In this document: positions 1 to 9,252 of the stretch, one piece after another
Layout of the letters: the number at the start of each line of letters is the position of its first letter
How positions within the stretch are numbered: the first letter of the stretch is position 1
Assembly: GCA_023386555.1 (NCBI GenBank)
Contig: JAEWJK010000005.1
Coordinates: 248,001-312,000, forward strand
Direction of reading: 5' to 3'
Length of the DNA stretch: 64,000 bases
Source: Bacteroidota bacterium
GTDB lineage: Bacteria; Bacteroidota; Bacteroidia; Chitinophagales; Chitinophagaceae
Notes under the pieces: generated by a model
The model's database searches: none
What the model was told of the DNA's origin: nothing
The model's input: only the letters and a program-made list of their open reading frames with translations
Program-made: the position numbers and the translations under genes

Positions 1-300
1 ATGTTTTCAAATACACCCAACAGTTTAAAGAGCAGCACCGGTAAATATAAAATCGGTGCAAAATATAATGGAAGATTTGGCAAAGCCTATAAACTTCATG
101 GGTTAGAAGAAACTAACAGCAACGCATTTGAACGTTTCATTGTTTTGCATGCTTATGATTGTGTACCGGATGAAGCAATGTACCCTGAGTATTTATGCAA
201 CAGCGAAGGTTGTCCGATGGTATCTTACAAATTCCTGGATGTCCTTTCTTCTTACATTGATAAAAGCAAAAGACCCATTCTATTGTGGATCATTGGTTGA
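1..300 (+). CDS. Murein L,D-transpeptidase catalytic domain protein, C-terminal part (5' end outside window)
   Basis: The open frame runs in from the left edge, so the N-terminus is probably missing and the first ATG may be internal. The visible 99 residues look like the end of a YkuD_2-type catalytic domain: a conserved His in VLHAYD, then SEGCPMVS about 20 residues later. That His/Ser-x-Gly-Cys pair is the family's catalytic signature. The family forms or remodels peptidoglycan cross-links or lipoprotein links in the periplasm; the exact substrate here is unknown. Its 3' end overlaps the end of the opposite-strand membrane gene by 21 bp. Confidence 0.75.
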   Translation: MFSNTPNSLKSSTGKYKIGAKYNGRFGKAYKLHGLEETNSNAFERFIVLHAYDCVPDEAMYPEYLCNSEGCPMVSYKFLDVLSSYIDKSKRPILLWIIG

Positions 301-792
301 GTACCTAAACAAATGATTGTATTGTTTCAACAATCGAAAAGTACTGAAGATATGTATGAGTAGCAGCACCGAAATAACACCAAAGAAATACATGATGCCT
401 GTAACCATTTTCATCAGCATGCCTTTTGAGATTTGTTGATTCGGTTGCATAGCCATTGTTTCATCAAGAGCCTTGGACATAAGATCTGGTTGCTGAACAG
501 CTGCAATCGTTTGTATCAGCATTAGGGTGGCAAATACGATAGCAACATATCCGTTTACTTTTATCCAGTCTTTTAATCCCGGTTTACATTCATTGTTCCT
601 TATAATTCCCCTATTGAGAAATTTAAAGCTTGTAATAACATAGATCACTACACAGGCCACAACGAACAATGGCAATAACATTGGTGGATTGGCTATTGCA
701 ACAAACAATAACATCAATGTAAACAAACCAAACAGAGCGGCGACAGGAAGTAAAATGTAACTGATTATTTTATAGAACGTGTGTTTTTTCAT
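280..792 (-). CDS. Hypothetical four-helix membrane protein
   Basis: This is a 170-residue protein of unrecognised family. Four hydrophobic stretches are visible, near residues 9-31, 38-55, 82-98 and 128-148. A polar loop rich in Gln and Met lies between helices 3 and 4, so it is probably an inner-membrane protein. Its ATG overlaps the aspS stop codon by one base (TAATG), so it is probably translated by coupling from aspS mRNA. No catalytic motif was seen. The 3' end overlaps the convergent transpeptidase gene. Confidence 0.75.
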   Translation of the reverse strand: MKKHTFYKIISYILLPVAALFGLFTLMLLFVAIANPPMLLPLFVVACVVIYVITSFKFLNRGIIRNNECKPGLKDWIKVNGYVAIVFATLMLIQTIAAVQQPDLMSKALDETMAMQPNQQISKGMLMKMVTGIMYFFGVISVLLLIHIFSTFRLLKQYNHLFRYSTNDPQ

Positions 793-2618
793 TATTTCAA
801 ATTCAACTTAATCTGCAACTCCTCAAACTGTTTTTCATCTATTGCACTCGGTGCATCTAACATCACATCCCTTCCTGAGTTGTTTTTTGGAAATGCAATA
901 AAGTCACGGATGCTTTCACTTCCTCCAAGAATCGCACATAAACGATCAAAACCAAAAGCAATTCCACCATGTGGAGGTGCACCATATTCAAAAGCTCCAA
1001 GTAAGAATCCGAATTTGTGTTTTTGTTCTTGCTCATCCATGCCTAATGCAGCAAACATTTTCTCCTGCAATTCTCTCTGATAAATTCTGATCGAACCTCC
1101 GCCAATCTCATTTCCATTCAACACCATATCGTAAGCGTTAGCTTTAATATTGGCATAAGGATGTTTTAAATATTCAGCAGCATTTTCAATCACAGGATTG
1201 TTATTGATCATCGTCTCAATCTGTGAAGGCTTTGGCGAAGTAAATGGATGATGCCTTGCTACCCAACGATTCCCTTCTTCATCATATTCAAACAATGGGA
1301 AATCTAAAACCCACAATAATTTGAATTCATTTTTCTTTCTTAATCCTAATCTCTCAGCTAATTCCATCCTCAGATCAGAAATGGCTTTTCTTGTTCTTTC
1401 TTCTGGACCTGCCAATATCAAAACCAGATCTCCCGGTTTTGCATTTGCATATTCAGCGATCGCTTTTAATTTTTCTTCACCATAAAATTTATCTACACTG
1501 CTCTTATATGTTCCATCAGCATTACATTTGATGAACACCAATCCTTTCATTCCGATCTGTGGACGTTTAACCCATTCAGTCAATTCATCAGTTTGTTTTC
1601 TTGAATATTCCGCAGTGCCCGGAACGGCAATAGCAATAACAGTTTCAGCTTCATCAAAAACTTTAAAATCAACACCACCGATCAAACCTTCTTTACTTTC
1701 TTTTGTTGGAAATGTATGTGCAGGAAACTTTAGGTTGGCAAGCTTCATCTCAAAACGGATGTCCGGCTTATCGTTTCCATATTGCCACATGGCTTCTTCC
1801 CAGGTCATTCGTTGTACAGTTTCAGCATAGTCAATTCCTTTTACTTCTTTGAAGATGGATTTCACCATTCCCTCAAACATGTTCAGAATATCTTCCTGCT
1901 CAACAAAAGCCATTTCACAATCGATCTGTGTAAACTCCGGCTGACGATCAGCTCTCAGGTCTTCATCCCGGAAACACTTTACAATTTGATAGTAACGGTC
2001 ATACCCACTCACCATCAATAATTGCTTGAATGTTTGTGGACTTTGCGGTAACGCATAAAATTGTCCGGCATTCATTCTTGACGGCACTACAAAATCTCTT
2101 GCACCTTCAGGAGTAGATTTTATCAAAAAAGGTGTTTCAATATCCATGAAACCCTGCTCATGCAAATAATTTCTTGTTGCACGACCAACTCCATAACGCA
2201 ATTCAAGATTTTTCTTCACTGCATTTCTGCGTAAATCGAGGAAACGGTATTTCATTCTCAGGTCATCCCCACCATCTGTATCATCTTGTATAGTAAAAGG
2301 TGGAGTGGCTGATTTATTCAACACTTTAAAAGATGAGATCAGAATTTCAATATCACCTGTTGGAATATTTGGGTTCTTATTACTGCGTTCGTTCACTTTA
2401 CCGGTAGCCTGCAAAACAAACTCTCTGCCCAAAGGATTTTCGTCCAGTAATGCATTCAACTCTTCACCGAATAATAATTGGGTAATGCCGTAACGGTCTC
2501 TTAGGTCAACAAATGTAATGGCGCCGAATTTTCTAACGGTTTGCACCCATCCGGCAAGTGTAACTTCTTCGTTTACGTTTGATATGCTTAATTCTCCGCA
2601 GGTCTTGGTTCTGAACAT
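792..2618 (-). CDS. aspS: Aspartate--tRNA ligase
   Basis: Charges tRNA-Asp with aspartate in the cytoplasm. At 608 residues it has the length of a bacterial-type AspRS. It has an N-terminal OB-fold anticodon-binding domain (about 1-130), a class II core, and a GAD insertion around residues 290-410. Motif 2 is visible as FRDEDLRADRQPEFTQ and motif 3 as GIAFGFDRL near the C-terminus. The ATG at 2618 begins with the typical Met-Phe-Arg-Thr start. It is the first gene of a probable two-gene unit with the membrane protein downstream. Its upstream gap, shared with divergent sucD, holds a long hairpin repeat. Confidence 0.97.
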   Translation of the reverse strand: MFRTKTCGELSISNVNEEVTLAGWVQTVRKFGAITFVDLRDRYGITQLLFGEELNALLDENPLGREFVLQATGKVNERSNKNPNIPTGDIEILISSFKVLNKSATPPFTIQDDTDGGDDLRMKYRFLDLRRNAVKKNLELRYGVGRATRNYLHEQGFMDIETPFLIKSTPEGARDFVVPSRMNAGQFYALPQSPQTFKQLLMVSGYDRYYQIVKCFRDEDLRADRQPEFTQIDCEMAFVEQEDILNMFEGMVKSIFKEVKGIDYAETVQRMTWEEAMWQYGNDKPDIRFEMKLANLKFPAHTFPTKESKEGLIGGVDFKVFDEAETVIAIAVPGTAEYSRKQTDELTEWVKRPQIGMKGLVFIKCNADGTYKSSVDKFYGEEKLKAIAEYANAKPGDLVLILAGPEERTRKAISDLRMELAERLGLRKKNEFKLLWVLDFPLFEYDEEGNRWVARHHPFTSPKPSQIETMINNNPVIENAAEYLKHPYANIKANAYDMVLNGNEIGGGSIRIYQRELQEKMFAALGMDEQEQKHKFGFLLGAFEYGAPPHGGIAFGFDRLCAILGGSESIRDFIAFPKNNSGRDVMLDAPSAIDEKQFEELQIKLNLK

Positions 2619-2683
2619 TATAGATTCTAATTAGATTAAAAGTAATGAGTGTTTTACCGGCTTCTACCTATGTGGCATCGTTG

Positions 2684-2703
2684 GTTGTGTCACTCACTTG
2701 TAC
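2684..2703 (+). repeat. Dispersed repeat core, type 1, copy 1
   Basis: Perfect match to the type 1 core GTTGTGTCACTCACTTGTAC. It is followed by GTTCTGAGG, like the right flank of other copies, and about 37 bp further on by TTGAGGCTAGCC, which resembles the terminal sequences of other copies. Confidence 0.9.
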
Positions 2704-2776
2704 GTTCTGAGGGTTACTCAGCAGGGCAGCAAAGATAATTGAGGCTAGCCATTGCTCATCAAAGTTCTGAACCCTG

Positions 2777-2792
2777 AAGTGAGTGACACAAC
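2777..2792 (-). repeat. Dispersed repeat core, type 1, copy 2
   Basis: Reads GTTGTGTCACTCACTT on the minus strand, then diverges (CAGG in place of GTAC). The left flank up to 2825 (GCATCGGCT, then TTTTTCATA and GATAGCCAAC outward) matches the flank of the copy at 38672. Confidence 0.85.
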
Positions 2793-2867
2793 AGCCGATG
2801 CTATGAAAAACTTCAGTTGGCTATCAAAACCACTGATTTTAATCAGCTAACTCCAAGTCCTTTCCCC

Positions 2868-2875
2868 TAATTTTG
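2868..2875 (+). promoter_or_regulatory. Possible -7 box of sucD promoter
   Basis: TAATTTTG matches the Bacteroidota -7 consensus TAnnTTTG and lies 19 bp before the sucD ATG. No clear TTTG -33 box is seen, so support is partial. Confidence 0.45.
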
Positions 2876-2894
2876 CCGCCACTAAATAACGCTT

Positions 2895-3767
2895 ATGTCA
2901 GTATTAGTAAATAAGGATTCTAAGATAATTGTACAAGGCTTTACAGGTACAGAAGGTACGTTTCATGCTACACAGATGATCGAATATGGAACAAATGTGG
3001 TTGGTGGTGTAACTCCTGGAAAAGGTGGTGGCACTCATCTCGATAAGCCAATCTTCAATACTGTAGCAGAGGCTGTTAAACAAACCGGTGCTGATGTAAG
3101 TATCATTTTTGTTCCACCTGCTTTCGCTGCAGATGCTATTATGGAAGCTGCAGATGCAGGTATTGCTCTAGTTGTTTGTATTACTGAAGGAATTCCGGTG
3201 CAGGATATGGTGAAAGTAAAAAATTATTTACTTGGAAAGACCACAAGATTAATCGGGCCGAACTGTCCTGGTATCATCACTGCCGATGAAGCAAAAGTGG
3301 GCATCATGCCAGGCTTTATCTTCAAAAAAGGAAAGATCGGAATCGTTTCAAAAAGTGGAACATTGACTTATGAAGCTGCTGACCAGGTTGTAAAAGCCGG
3401 AATGGGAATTTCTACAGCTATCGGAATTGGTGGTGATCCCATTATCGGTACAACAACCAAAGAAGCTGTAGAGTTATTTATGAACGACCCTGAAACAGAA
3501 GGTATCGTAATGATCGGTGAGATTGGTGGTGGAATGGAAGCCGAGGCTGCAAGATGGATCAAAGAAAATGCAAAGAAGCCGGTGGTCGGTTTTATTGCCG
3601 GACAAACAGCTCCTCCAGGTAGAAGAATGGGTCATGCCGGAGCCATTATTGGTGGTGCGGATGATACTGCTGCAGCAAAAATGAAAATTATGGCTGAATG
3701 CGGAATTACTGTAGTTGACAGCCCTGCTGATATTGGTAAGAAGATGGCTGAAGCGTTAAAAAAGTAA
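2895..3767 (+). CDS. sucD: Succinate--CoA ligase subunit alpha
   Basis: Alpha subunit of succinyl-CoA synthetase, which interconverts succinyl-CoA and succinate with substrate-level nucleotide phosphorylation in the TCA cycle. The 290 residues match the family. The N-terminal CoA-binding Rossmann domain carries GFTGTEGTFH, and the ligase domain holds the phosphorylated His247 in GHAGAII. The beta subunit gene sucC is not beside it. It is transcribed alone, divergently from aspS, and ends in a strong terminator. Confidence 0.97.
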   Translation: MSVLVNKDSKIIVQGFTGTEGTFHATQMIEYGTNVVGGVTPGKGGGTHLDKPIFNTVAEAVKQTGADVSIIFVPPAFAADAIMEAADAGIALVVCITEGIPVQDMVKVKNYLLGKTTRLIGPNCPGIITADEAKVGIMPGFIFKKGKIGIVSKSGTLTYEAADQVVKAGMGISTAIGIGGDPIIGTTTKEAVELFMNDPETEGIVMIGEIGGGMEAEAARWIKENAKKPVVGFIAGQTAPPGRRMGHAGAIIGGADDTAAAKMKIMAECGITVVDSPADIGKKMAEALKK

Positions 3768-3773
3768 TAGAAG

Positions 3774-3801
3774 TACGAGCTACGAAATACGAAGTACGAA
3801 A
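3774..3801. repeat. Degenerate heptamer tandem repeat (TACGARN x4)
   Basis: Four consecutive 7-bp units (TACGAGC, TACGAAA, TACGAAG, TACGAAA) lie between the sucD stop and its terminator. A similar CGA-containing 7-bp tract lies at 51655-51682. Confidence 0.75.
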
Positions 3802-3827
3802 GCTGTTCAGAAATGAGCAGCTTTTTT
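3796..3827 (+). terminator. sucD intrinsic terminator
   Basis: The stem AAAGCTGTTC pairs with GAGCAGCTTT (one G-U) around a 6-nt loop and runs into six T. The T tract touches the stop codon of convergent kup. Confidence 0.85.
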
Positions 3828-5811
3828 ATTCTTCATCTAATGGAAGAATTCTTTTCAACTTCATATTGGTTACAGGCGAAACAATTAATGGGAATTTCTC
3901 GATAGTGACGGTACTTGGATCAAGTCCAAAACCTCTCTCTTCACTCAGACTAATATCTTTCAACCAGAAATAGAACTTCATAATGATCCTTTCAAAGAAT
4001 GGAAGATCATTATCCTGGCTCAGGTATTTCTCCATCACTACAAATTGAAAATCGCCTGCTACATTATTCTTCTCCTGGCTTTCATATCGGCTGATGATAT
4101 TCACTTCTTTATTGGCTACAAGGTCAGAAACTACTTTTCTGAACATGAGGTTTATCCGATGCTCTACCCTAAAACCTAACCTGAATTCAACACGAATAAT
4201 GTCGTTTGGAATAATGTGTTCTACAATATATTCCTGTGTATATGGATCATCCAATACATCCACATGCACAAACCAGTAGATGTCTGCTCTTTTCGGTTTC
4301 TTGCTCAGGATGGAGTGTATAATCTTATGTTCAATTTCTTTAGGATTATTAGCACTTGTCATATAAACAAGATGTGTTGCATATTTCGGAACCGTTTTAT
4401 CATTACTCAGTTCCTGTATCTGCGGAATATAATGTTCAAGGCGAACAAATTCTACGTACCGATTCTTGATCTTTCTACTTCTAAACCATACATACATCAC
4501 CAGGAACATAATACCTCCCAACATAAATGTTGCAAAACCACCATGAGGGAATTTTTCAATACTTGCTACGAGATAAGTCAGTTCAATAATACCATACACG
4601 CCAATGAAAAGATAAATCCATATTGGTTTTACTCTTTTACTAACCAGGTAATTTGCAAACAGGATAGTTGTCATTATCATGGTGATAATGATTGCCAGGC
4701 CGTAAGCAGCTTCCATATTTGAAGATTCACGGAAGTATAATACTACAGCCACACATCCTAAAAACATAATCAGGTTGATAGACGGAATAAAAATCTGGCC
4801 TTTTTCTTCACTGGGATAATTCACTTTCAGTTTTGGCCATAAGTTTAGTCGTAATGCTTCAGCGATTAAAGTGTACGATCCTGCTATCATTGCCTGGCTT
4901 GCAATTACAGCTGCAGTTGTGGCTATGATGATTCCTGCAATAAGAAACCATTCAGGCATCAGATCATAAAAAGCGTTTACACCAAGCGATTGTCTGGTAG
5001 CCTGGTCCATGTTTATTCCAACTCTATGCGAAAGCAAATAAGCACCCTGTCCGAAGTAATTTAAGAGCAAACAGGCTTTTACAAACATCCATGATCGTCT
5101 GATGTTTGCTCTTCCGCAATGGCCCAGGTCAGAATACATTGCTTCTGCACCTGTAGTACACAGAAAAACAGCTCCCAACAACCAGAATCCTCCTTCATAA
5201 CTTGCCAGGAAGTTAAAAGCATACCAGGGGTTTAATGCTTCGAAGATTGTCCAGTCGTCACTCAGGTGTATAATTCCCAAAACTGCCAGCATGGAAAACC
5301 ATGTTAACATAATGGGGCCGAAAAATTTTCCGATATGTGCGGTGCCGAATTGTTGCACAAGAAAAAAGAGGGATAGAATTACCAATACAACTATCACGAT
5401 AATATTGGTTGACATATTGTGCAACAGTGGTATTTCTTTCAAACCTTCAACTGCAGATGTTATCGAAATAGGCGGTGTAATTATACCGTCTGCAAGTAAT
5501 GCAGCTCCACCAACCATAGCTGGCATAACAAGCCATTTGCGACGTCTTCTAACTAATGCAAATAGAGCAAAGGTTCCACCTTCACCTTTATTATCTGCTC
5601 TTAAAACAAGCCATAAATATTTTACAGTGGTGATGAGTGTTATCGTCCAGATGATGCAGGAAAGACTTCCGATGATTAATTCGCGGGTTACAATTCGGTT
5701 TTTGATGATTGCATTAAAAACATACAGTGGAGATGTTCCAATATCACCATAAATAATTCCAAGTGCTAATAGTAATCCGGCAGCGGTTACTTTATCGAGA
5801 TGTTTGCCCAC
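3826..5811 (-). CDS. kup: KUP-family potassium uptake protein
   Basis: A 661-residue K+ transporter of the KUP/HAK/KT family, probably a K+/H+ symporter in the inner membrane. The N-terminus has the family signature ALGIIYGDIGTSPLYV, followed by about 12 hydrophobic helices to residue 430 and a soluble C-terminal region. The start chosen is GTG at 5811, just before the conserved Gly-Lys-His-Leu-Asp-Lys. No ATG upstream fits, and a promoter lies 28 bp further upstream. It is single and convergent with sucD. Kup proteins usually act as constitutive low-affinity systems. Confidence 0.95.
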   Translation of the reverse strand: MGKHLDKVTAAGLLLALGIIYGDIGTSPLYVFNAIIKNRIVTRELIIGSLSCIIWTITLITTVKYLWLVLRADNKGEGGTFALFALVRRRRKWLVMPAMVGGAALLADGIITPPISITSAVEGLKEIPLLHNMSTNIIVIVVLVILSLFFLVQQFGTAHIGKFFGPIMLTWFSMLAVLGIIHLSDDWTIFEALNPWYAFNFLASYEGGFWLLGAVFLCTTGAEAMYSDLGHCGRANIRRSWMFVKACLLLNYFGQGAYLLSHRVGINMDQATRQSLGVNAFYDLMPEWFLIAGIIIATTAAVIASQAMIAGSYTLIAEALRLNLWPKLKVNYPSEEKGQIFIPSINLIMFLGCVAVVLYFRESSNMEAAYGLAIIITMIMTTILFANYLVSKRVKPIWIYLFIGVYGIIELTYLVASIEKFPHGGFATFMLGGIMFLVMYVWFRSRKIKNRYVEFVRLEHYIPQIQELSNDKTVPKYATHLVYMTSANNPKEIEHKIIHSILSKKPKRADIYWFVHVDVLDDPYTQEYIVEHIIPNDIIRVEFRLGFRVEHRINLMFRKVVSDLVANKEVNIISRYESQEKNNVAGDFQFVVMEKYLSQDNDLPFFERIIMKFYFWLKDISLSEERGFGLDPSTVTIEKFPLIVSPVTNMKLKRILPLDEE

Positions 5812-5838
5812 AAATTACAGTTGTGTTATAATCTTTAA

Positions 5839-5867
5839 CAAAAGTAAACGGAAATTCGCCGAGCAAT
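5839..5867 (-). promoter_or_regulatory. kup promoter (-33/-7)
   Basis: On the minus strand, ATTG (5867-5864), a 17-bp spacer, then TACTTTTG (5846-5839). This matches the Bacteroidota TTG / TAnnTTTG pattern and sits 28 bp before the GTG start. Confidence 0.65.
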
Positions 5868-5957
5868 AAAAAAGAATTTCACAGTTCATAAGCAGCTTTT
5901 TTGATTTCTTTATAGTCACCCGTTATTTACAAGGCTTACATTTGAAACAATAATAAT

Positions 5958-7484
5958 ATGCTGATGGCAACTTGGTATTATCGATTGCTAATTGTATTCT
6001 TGGTTTTGATATCATTTGATGTTAATGCTCAGAAGATCATTTATTCCACTCCTGATGAAAGTGATGGCAGGCAATTATCTGCTTATGAAATCATTGGTAA
6101 GGTGGGTCAGAACATTCTTATATATAAAAATTATAGGGATGATCATTTTGTTTCAGTGTACGATCAGCAAATGAAGCAAACAGCAAAGAATAAATTAGAA
6201 GCTATACCGGAACGGATGATCAATGCTGATTTTATTAATTATGCAGATCACTCTGTAATGATTTATCAATATCAAAAGAAAAGCATTGTTTATTGCATGG
6301 CTTTGAAGATTGATGCAGCCGGAAAAGCGATGGGCGATCCTATTGAAATGGATACAACTCATATCAATTTCTGGGCAAGTAATAAAATTTACAACATGAT
6401 CTTTAGCGAAGACAAGCAGAAGATCGGTGTGTTTAAATTGAATACCAAGAATGACAAGCTACATGTTACTACTACTGCGGTGTTTGATAAAGAACTTAAA
6501 CTTCTTGCCAAGCACCGGATAGGAATGAAAATGCCTGACAGGTATGATTATCTTACTGAGTTTACCCTAGATAATGACGGTGATGTGGCCTTTTTAAGAG
6601 TTAGCAGTTCCGGACAAGGAGATAATACCAACAAAATTCAAATCATTTTTAAACCCCTATTTGGAGAGTCAGTTTTAGAGTCTGATATTGATCTGAAAGG
6701 TTTATATCTTGATGATCTGAGGGTAAGAGCAGTTAATGGCAGTAGTAAGTTTTTGATCACTTCATTTTATACCAAGACAAGAAGAGGTAATATTGAAGGT
6801 GTTTATTCAGTTTTGTTTGATAAAAGATCAACTGCCAATACCTTAATAAATAGCATTTCTTTTAATGATGAGTTGAGATCAGAAGCTAAAGGCGCTAATT
6901 CTACTACTAAAACTGCATTCAACGATTACTTTCTTAGAAATATAGTAATGCGTCAGGATGGTGGTTTTATTTTAACTGCCGAATCTATTTACTCAACATC
7001 AAGAGGCGGAAATCCCTTAAGCAGGTGGGACTATATTTATGGATCGCCATATGCTGGAGAATTTGTACCTGTAGGAGCTAATCCTTATTCTTATCCATGG
7101 TGGAGAAGATCATTCGGACAAAGCACGAGATATTATTCCGACAATGTATTGGTACTATCATTCAGCGACAAAGGCACAATGGAATGGAGCAACCTGGTAC
7201 GGAAGAGCCAGTATGATGATAATACCGACAATTTTCTTGGCTACACCATGATGAATACCGGTGCAGAACTTCACTTTTTATATAATCTGCAGGAGAAAAG
7301 AAATCTTATGCTTTCCGATCAAAGCATAGAACCTTCCGGCCAATTAACAAGAAGGCCAACATTAAAGAATCTTGACAAGGGTTATGATTTTATGCCTCGT
7401 TTCGGTAAACAAATCGGTGCCAAAACAATTATTTTTCCTTGCCAGTACAGGAACTACATTTGCTTTGCAAAAGTAGAATTTTAA
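5958..7484 (+). CDS. Hypothetical secreted protein
   Basis: A 508-residue protein of no recognised enzyme family. It begins with a clear Sec signal peptide (hydrophobic residues 7-20, cleavage probably after DVNA). The rest is rich in beta-strand-like alternating segments with many Tyr, Asp and Asn, which would suit a beta-propeller or other extracellular beta structure; this is inference from composition only. A second in-frame ATG at 5964 is an equally possible start. A TACATTTG box at 5937-5944 resembles a -7 element. It is followed after 3 bp by the DUF6427 gene, so the two are probably one operon. Confidence 0.75.
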   Translation: MLMATWYYRLLIVFLVLISFDVNAQKIIYSTPDESDGRQLSAYEIIGKVGQNILIYKNYRDDHFVSVYDQQMKQTAKNKLEAIPERMINADFINYADHSVMIYQYQKKSIVYCMALKIDAAGKAMGDPIEMDTTHINFWASNKIYNMIFSEDKQKIGVFKLNTKNDKLHVTTTAVFDKELKLLAKHRIGMKMPDRYDYLTEFTLDNDGDVAFLRVSSSGQGDNTNKIQIIFKPLFGESVLESDIDLKGLYLDDLRVRAVNGSSKFLITSFYTKTRRGNIEGVYSVLFDKRSTANTLINSISFNDELRSEAKGANSTTKTAFNDYFLRNIVMRQDGGFILTAESIYSTSRGGNPLSRWDYIYGSPYAGEFVPVGANPYSYPWWRRSFGQSTRYYSDNVLVLSFSDKGTMEWSNLVRKSQYDDNTDNFLGYTMMNTGAELHFLYNLQEKRNLMLSDQSIEPSGQLTRRPTLKNLDKGYDFMPRFGKQIGAKTIIFPCQYRNYICFAKVEF

Positions 7485-7487
7485 TTA

Positions 7488-8465
7488 GTGGTTGTACTAT
7501 TCAGAGAAAGATCTCCGGTTAGCATTGTTTGGATATTGCTTATTGCCTTCGGCTTGCATGCTCATATTTTCCTGGAGCAGCCAGTTGTACTTTCAACTGC
7601 TAAAGACGGATTAATATCTTTTTTCTTCAGGCAATTCCTTTCAGGTATTTCAGGGTTGGCTATAGCTCTTTTGTACTTGTTATTACTTGTTGCACAAGCC
7701 CTGCGTTTTAATTATGTGATGAATGATCTGCGAATGTTTCAGCATTCCAACTTTCTCACTGCTATGGCTTATGTAATGTTTGCCTCGCTCTTACCACAAT
7801 GGCATACACTTTCACCTGCATTGGTGGCTAATATCTTCATAATCTGGATTTATGGTTTATTATTAAAACTCTATAATAATAAAAATCCACGCTCTTTACT
7901 TTTCAATATTGGATTGATAACCGGAATTGCCATCGTTTGTTACCATCCATTGATATTAATGGGAGTTGTAGTATTGTTTGCCGTTATTGTTATCAGGCCA
8001 TTCAATTTAACTGAGATATTTGTTCTGTTAATGGGGCTTCTCACACCTTTTTATTTCCTCGGAGCTTACTTGTTTTTTACTGATCAGTGGGATGATCTTA
8101 TACGGTATCTTCCTTCCTGGCAATTCAAATGGCCAAAACTGGAAAAAGATTACAGGCTGATATTAACTTTTGGAATATTGCTGATCAGCTTAATAGCCGG
8201 AGTATTCATTTGGGAAAGAAACAATCGCAGAATGTTAATCCAATCAAGGAAAAACTGGGGTGTGTTGTTGCTGCTTTTCGTACTTTTTTTACCAGTTCCT
8301 TTGGTACATTATGAAAACAGTGTGAATGCGATGATGCTTTGGATTCCAGCATTATCTGCTTTTGTAGCAAATGCATTTCTGTATCCAAGAAAAACTGTTT
8401 TCCCACTGATATTGTTTTGGTTGATAGTTTTGGCCTCAGTTTATAACAATTGGATTCATACATAA
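7488..8465 (+). CDS. DUF6427-like integral membrane protein
   Basis: A 325-residue protein that is almost entirely hydrophobic, with about 9-10 membrane helices. It resembles DUF6427 proteins found throughout Bacteroidota, whose function is unknown. Starts at GTG (7488), 3 bp after the upstream stop, so it is translationally linked to the secreted protein gene. No charged catalytic motif stands out. Related proteins are sometimes mislabelled as carotene oxygenases; nothing here supports that. Confidence 0.75.
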   Translation: MVVLFRERSPVSIVWILLIAFGLHAHIFLEQPVVLSTAKDGLISFFFRQFLSGISGLAIALLYLLLLVAQALRFNYVMNDLRMFQHSNFLTAMAYVMFASLLPQWHTLSPALVANIFIIWIYGLLLKLYNNKNPRSLLFNIGLITGIAIVCYHPLILMGVVVLFAVIVIRPFNLTEIFVLLMGLLTPFYFLGAYLFFTDQWDDLIRYLPSWQFKWPKLEKDYRLILTFGILLISLIAGVFIWERNNRRMLIQSRKNWGVLLLLFVLFLPVPLVHYENSVNAMMLWIPALSAFVANAFLYPRKTVFPLILFWLIVLASVYNNWIHT

Positions 8466-8536
8466 AAAATTACACTTATTCTTAACGCCACATATGCCTA
8501 ACTTTGAGGCACACAGACACCTTATAAATCATACCA

Positions 8537-9196
8537 ATGAAGTTTGGAGTTGTTGTATTTCCAGGATCTAATTGCGACAGAGATATGCAGGATGCTATTC
8601 AGACTGATCTGAATAAAGAAGTGATCATGTTGTGGCATAAGGATAAGAATCTGAGTATGTTTAACACGGATGATTGTATTGTGTTGCCGGGTGGATTTTC
8701 TTATGGCGATTATTTAAGATGCGGTGCAATTGCAAGGTTTAGTCCAATGATGCAAAGTGTTATCGATTTTGCTAATAAAGGTGGAAAGGTGTTAGGTGTT
8801 TGTAACGGCTTCCAGATATTATGTGAAAGTCATTTATTGCCTGGTGTTTTATTACAGAATGCTAACCAGCAATTCATCTGTAAAAATGTAAATATCACTT
8901 CAACTGAAGGTGGTATTTATAAAATTCCTATCGCTCATGGTGAAGGAAGATATTTTGCAGAAGACAAAATGCTGGATGAATTAGAACAGAATAACCAGGT
9001 GATTTTTCGTTATTGCAATGAGAATGGAACAACTGATAATTTCTGTAATCCTAATGGTGCATGCAGAAATATTGCCGGCATCAGGAATAAAGCCGGAAAT
9101 GTATTCGGAATGATGCCTCATCCTGAAAGAGCAACCTCTGAAGCTTTAGGTAATGTAGATGGAAGAAAAGTGTTTTCACTGTTAGGATTGAATTAA
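8537..9196 (+). CDS. purQ: Phosphoribosylformylglycinamidine synthase subunit PurQ
   Basis: Glutamine amidotransferase subunit of FGAM synthase (purine biosynthesis). It supplies ammonia for converting FGAR to FGAM with PurL and PurS. The 219 residues form one class I amidotransferase domain. The nucleophile is Cys89 in GVCNGFQ, and the catalytic His is in MMPHPER near the end. The N-terminal FPGSNCDRD is typical of PurQ. purL and purS are not adjacent, so the pathway is dispersed. purA lies 41 kb away in this window. Confidence 0.95.
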   Translation: MKFGVVVFPGSNCDRDMQDAIQTDLNKEVIMLWHKDKNLSMFNTDDCIVLPGGFSYGDYLRCGAIARFSPMMQSVIDFANKGGKVLGVCNGFQILCESHLLPGVLLQNANQQFICKNVNITSTEGGIYKIPIAHGEGRYFAEDKMLDELEQNNQVIFRYCNENGTTDNFCNPNGACRNIAGIRNKAGNVFGMMPHPERATSEALGNVDGRKVFSLLGLN

Positions 9197-9252
9197 ATAA
9201 GTAAAACCAGTTAACGACGTTATAAGTGGTTAGGCGTGATAAAATAGTAAGT

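Larger units (their letters stand above)
2675..2801. repeat. Nested inverted pair of the dispersed repeat
   Basis: Two copies of the repeat core face each other. GTTGTGTCACTCACTT at 2684-2699 is perfectly complementary to 2777-2792. Outer arms GCATCG (2675-2680) and CGATGC (2796-2801) and inner arms AGGGTT (2710-2715) and AACCCT (2770-2775) extend the pairing. The whole 127 bp can fold as one long interrupted hairpin in the gap between divergent aspS and sucD. Confidence 0.85.
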
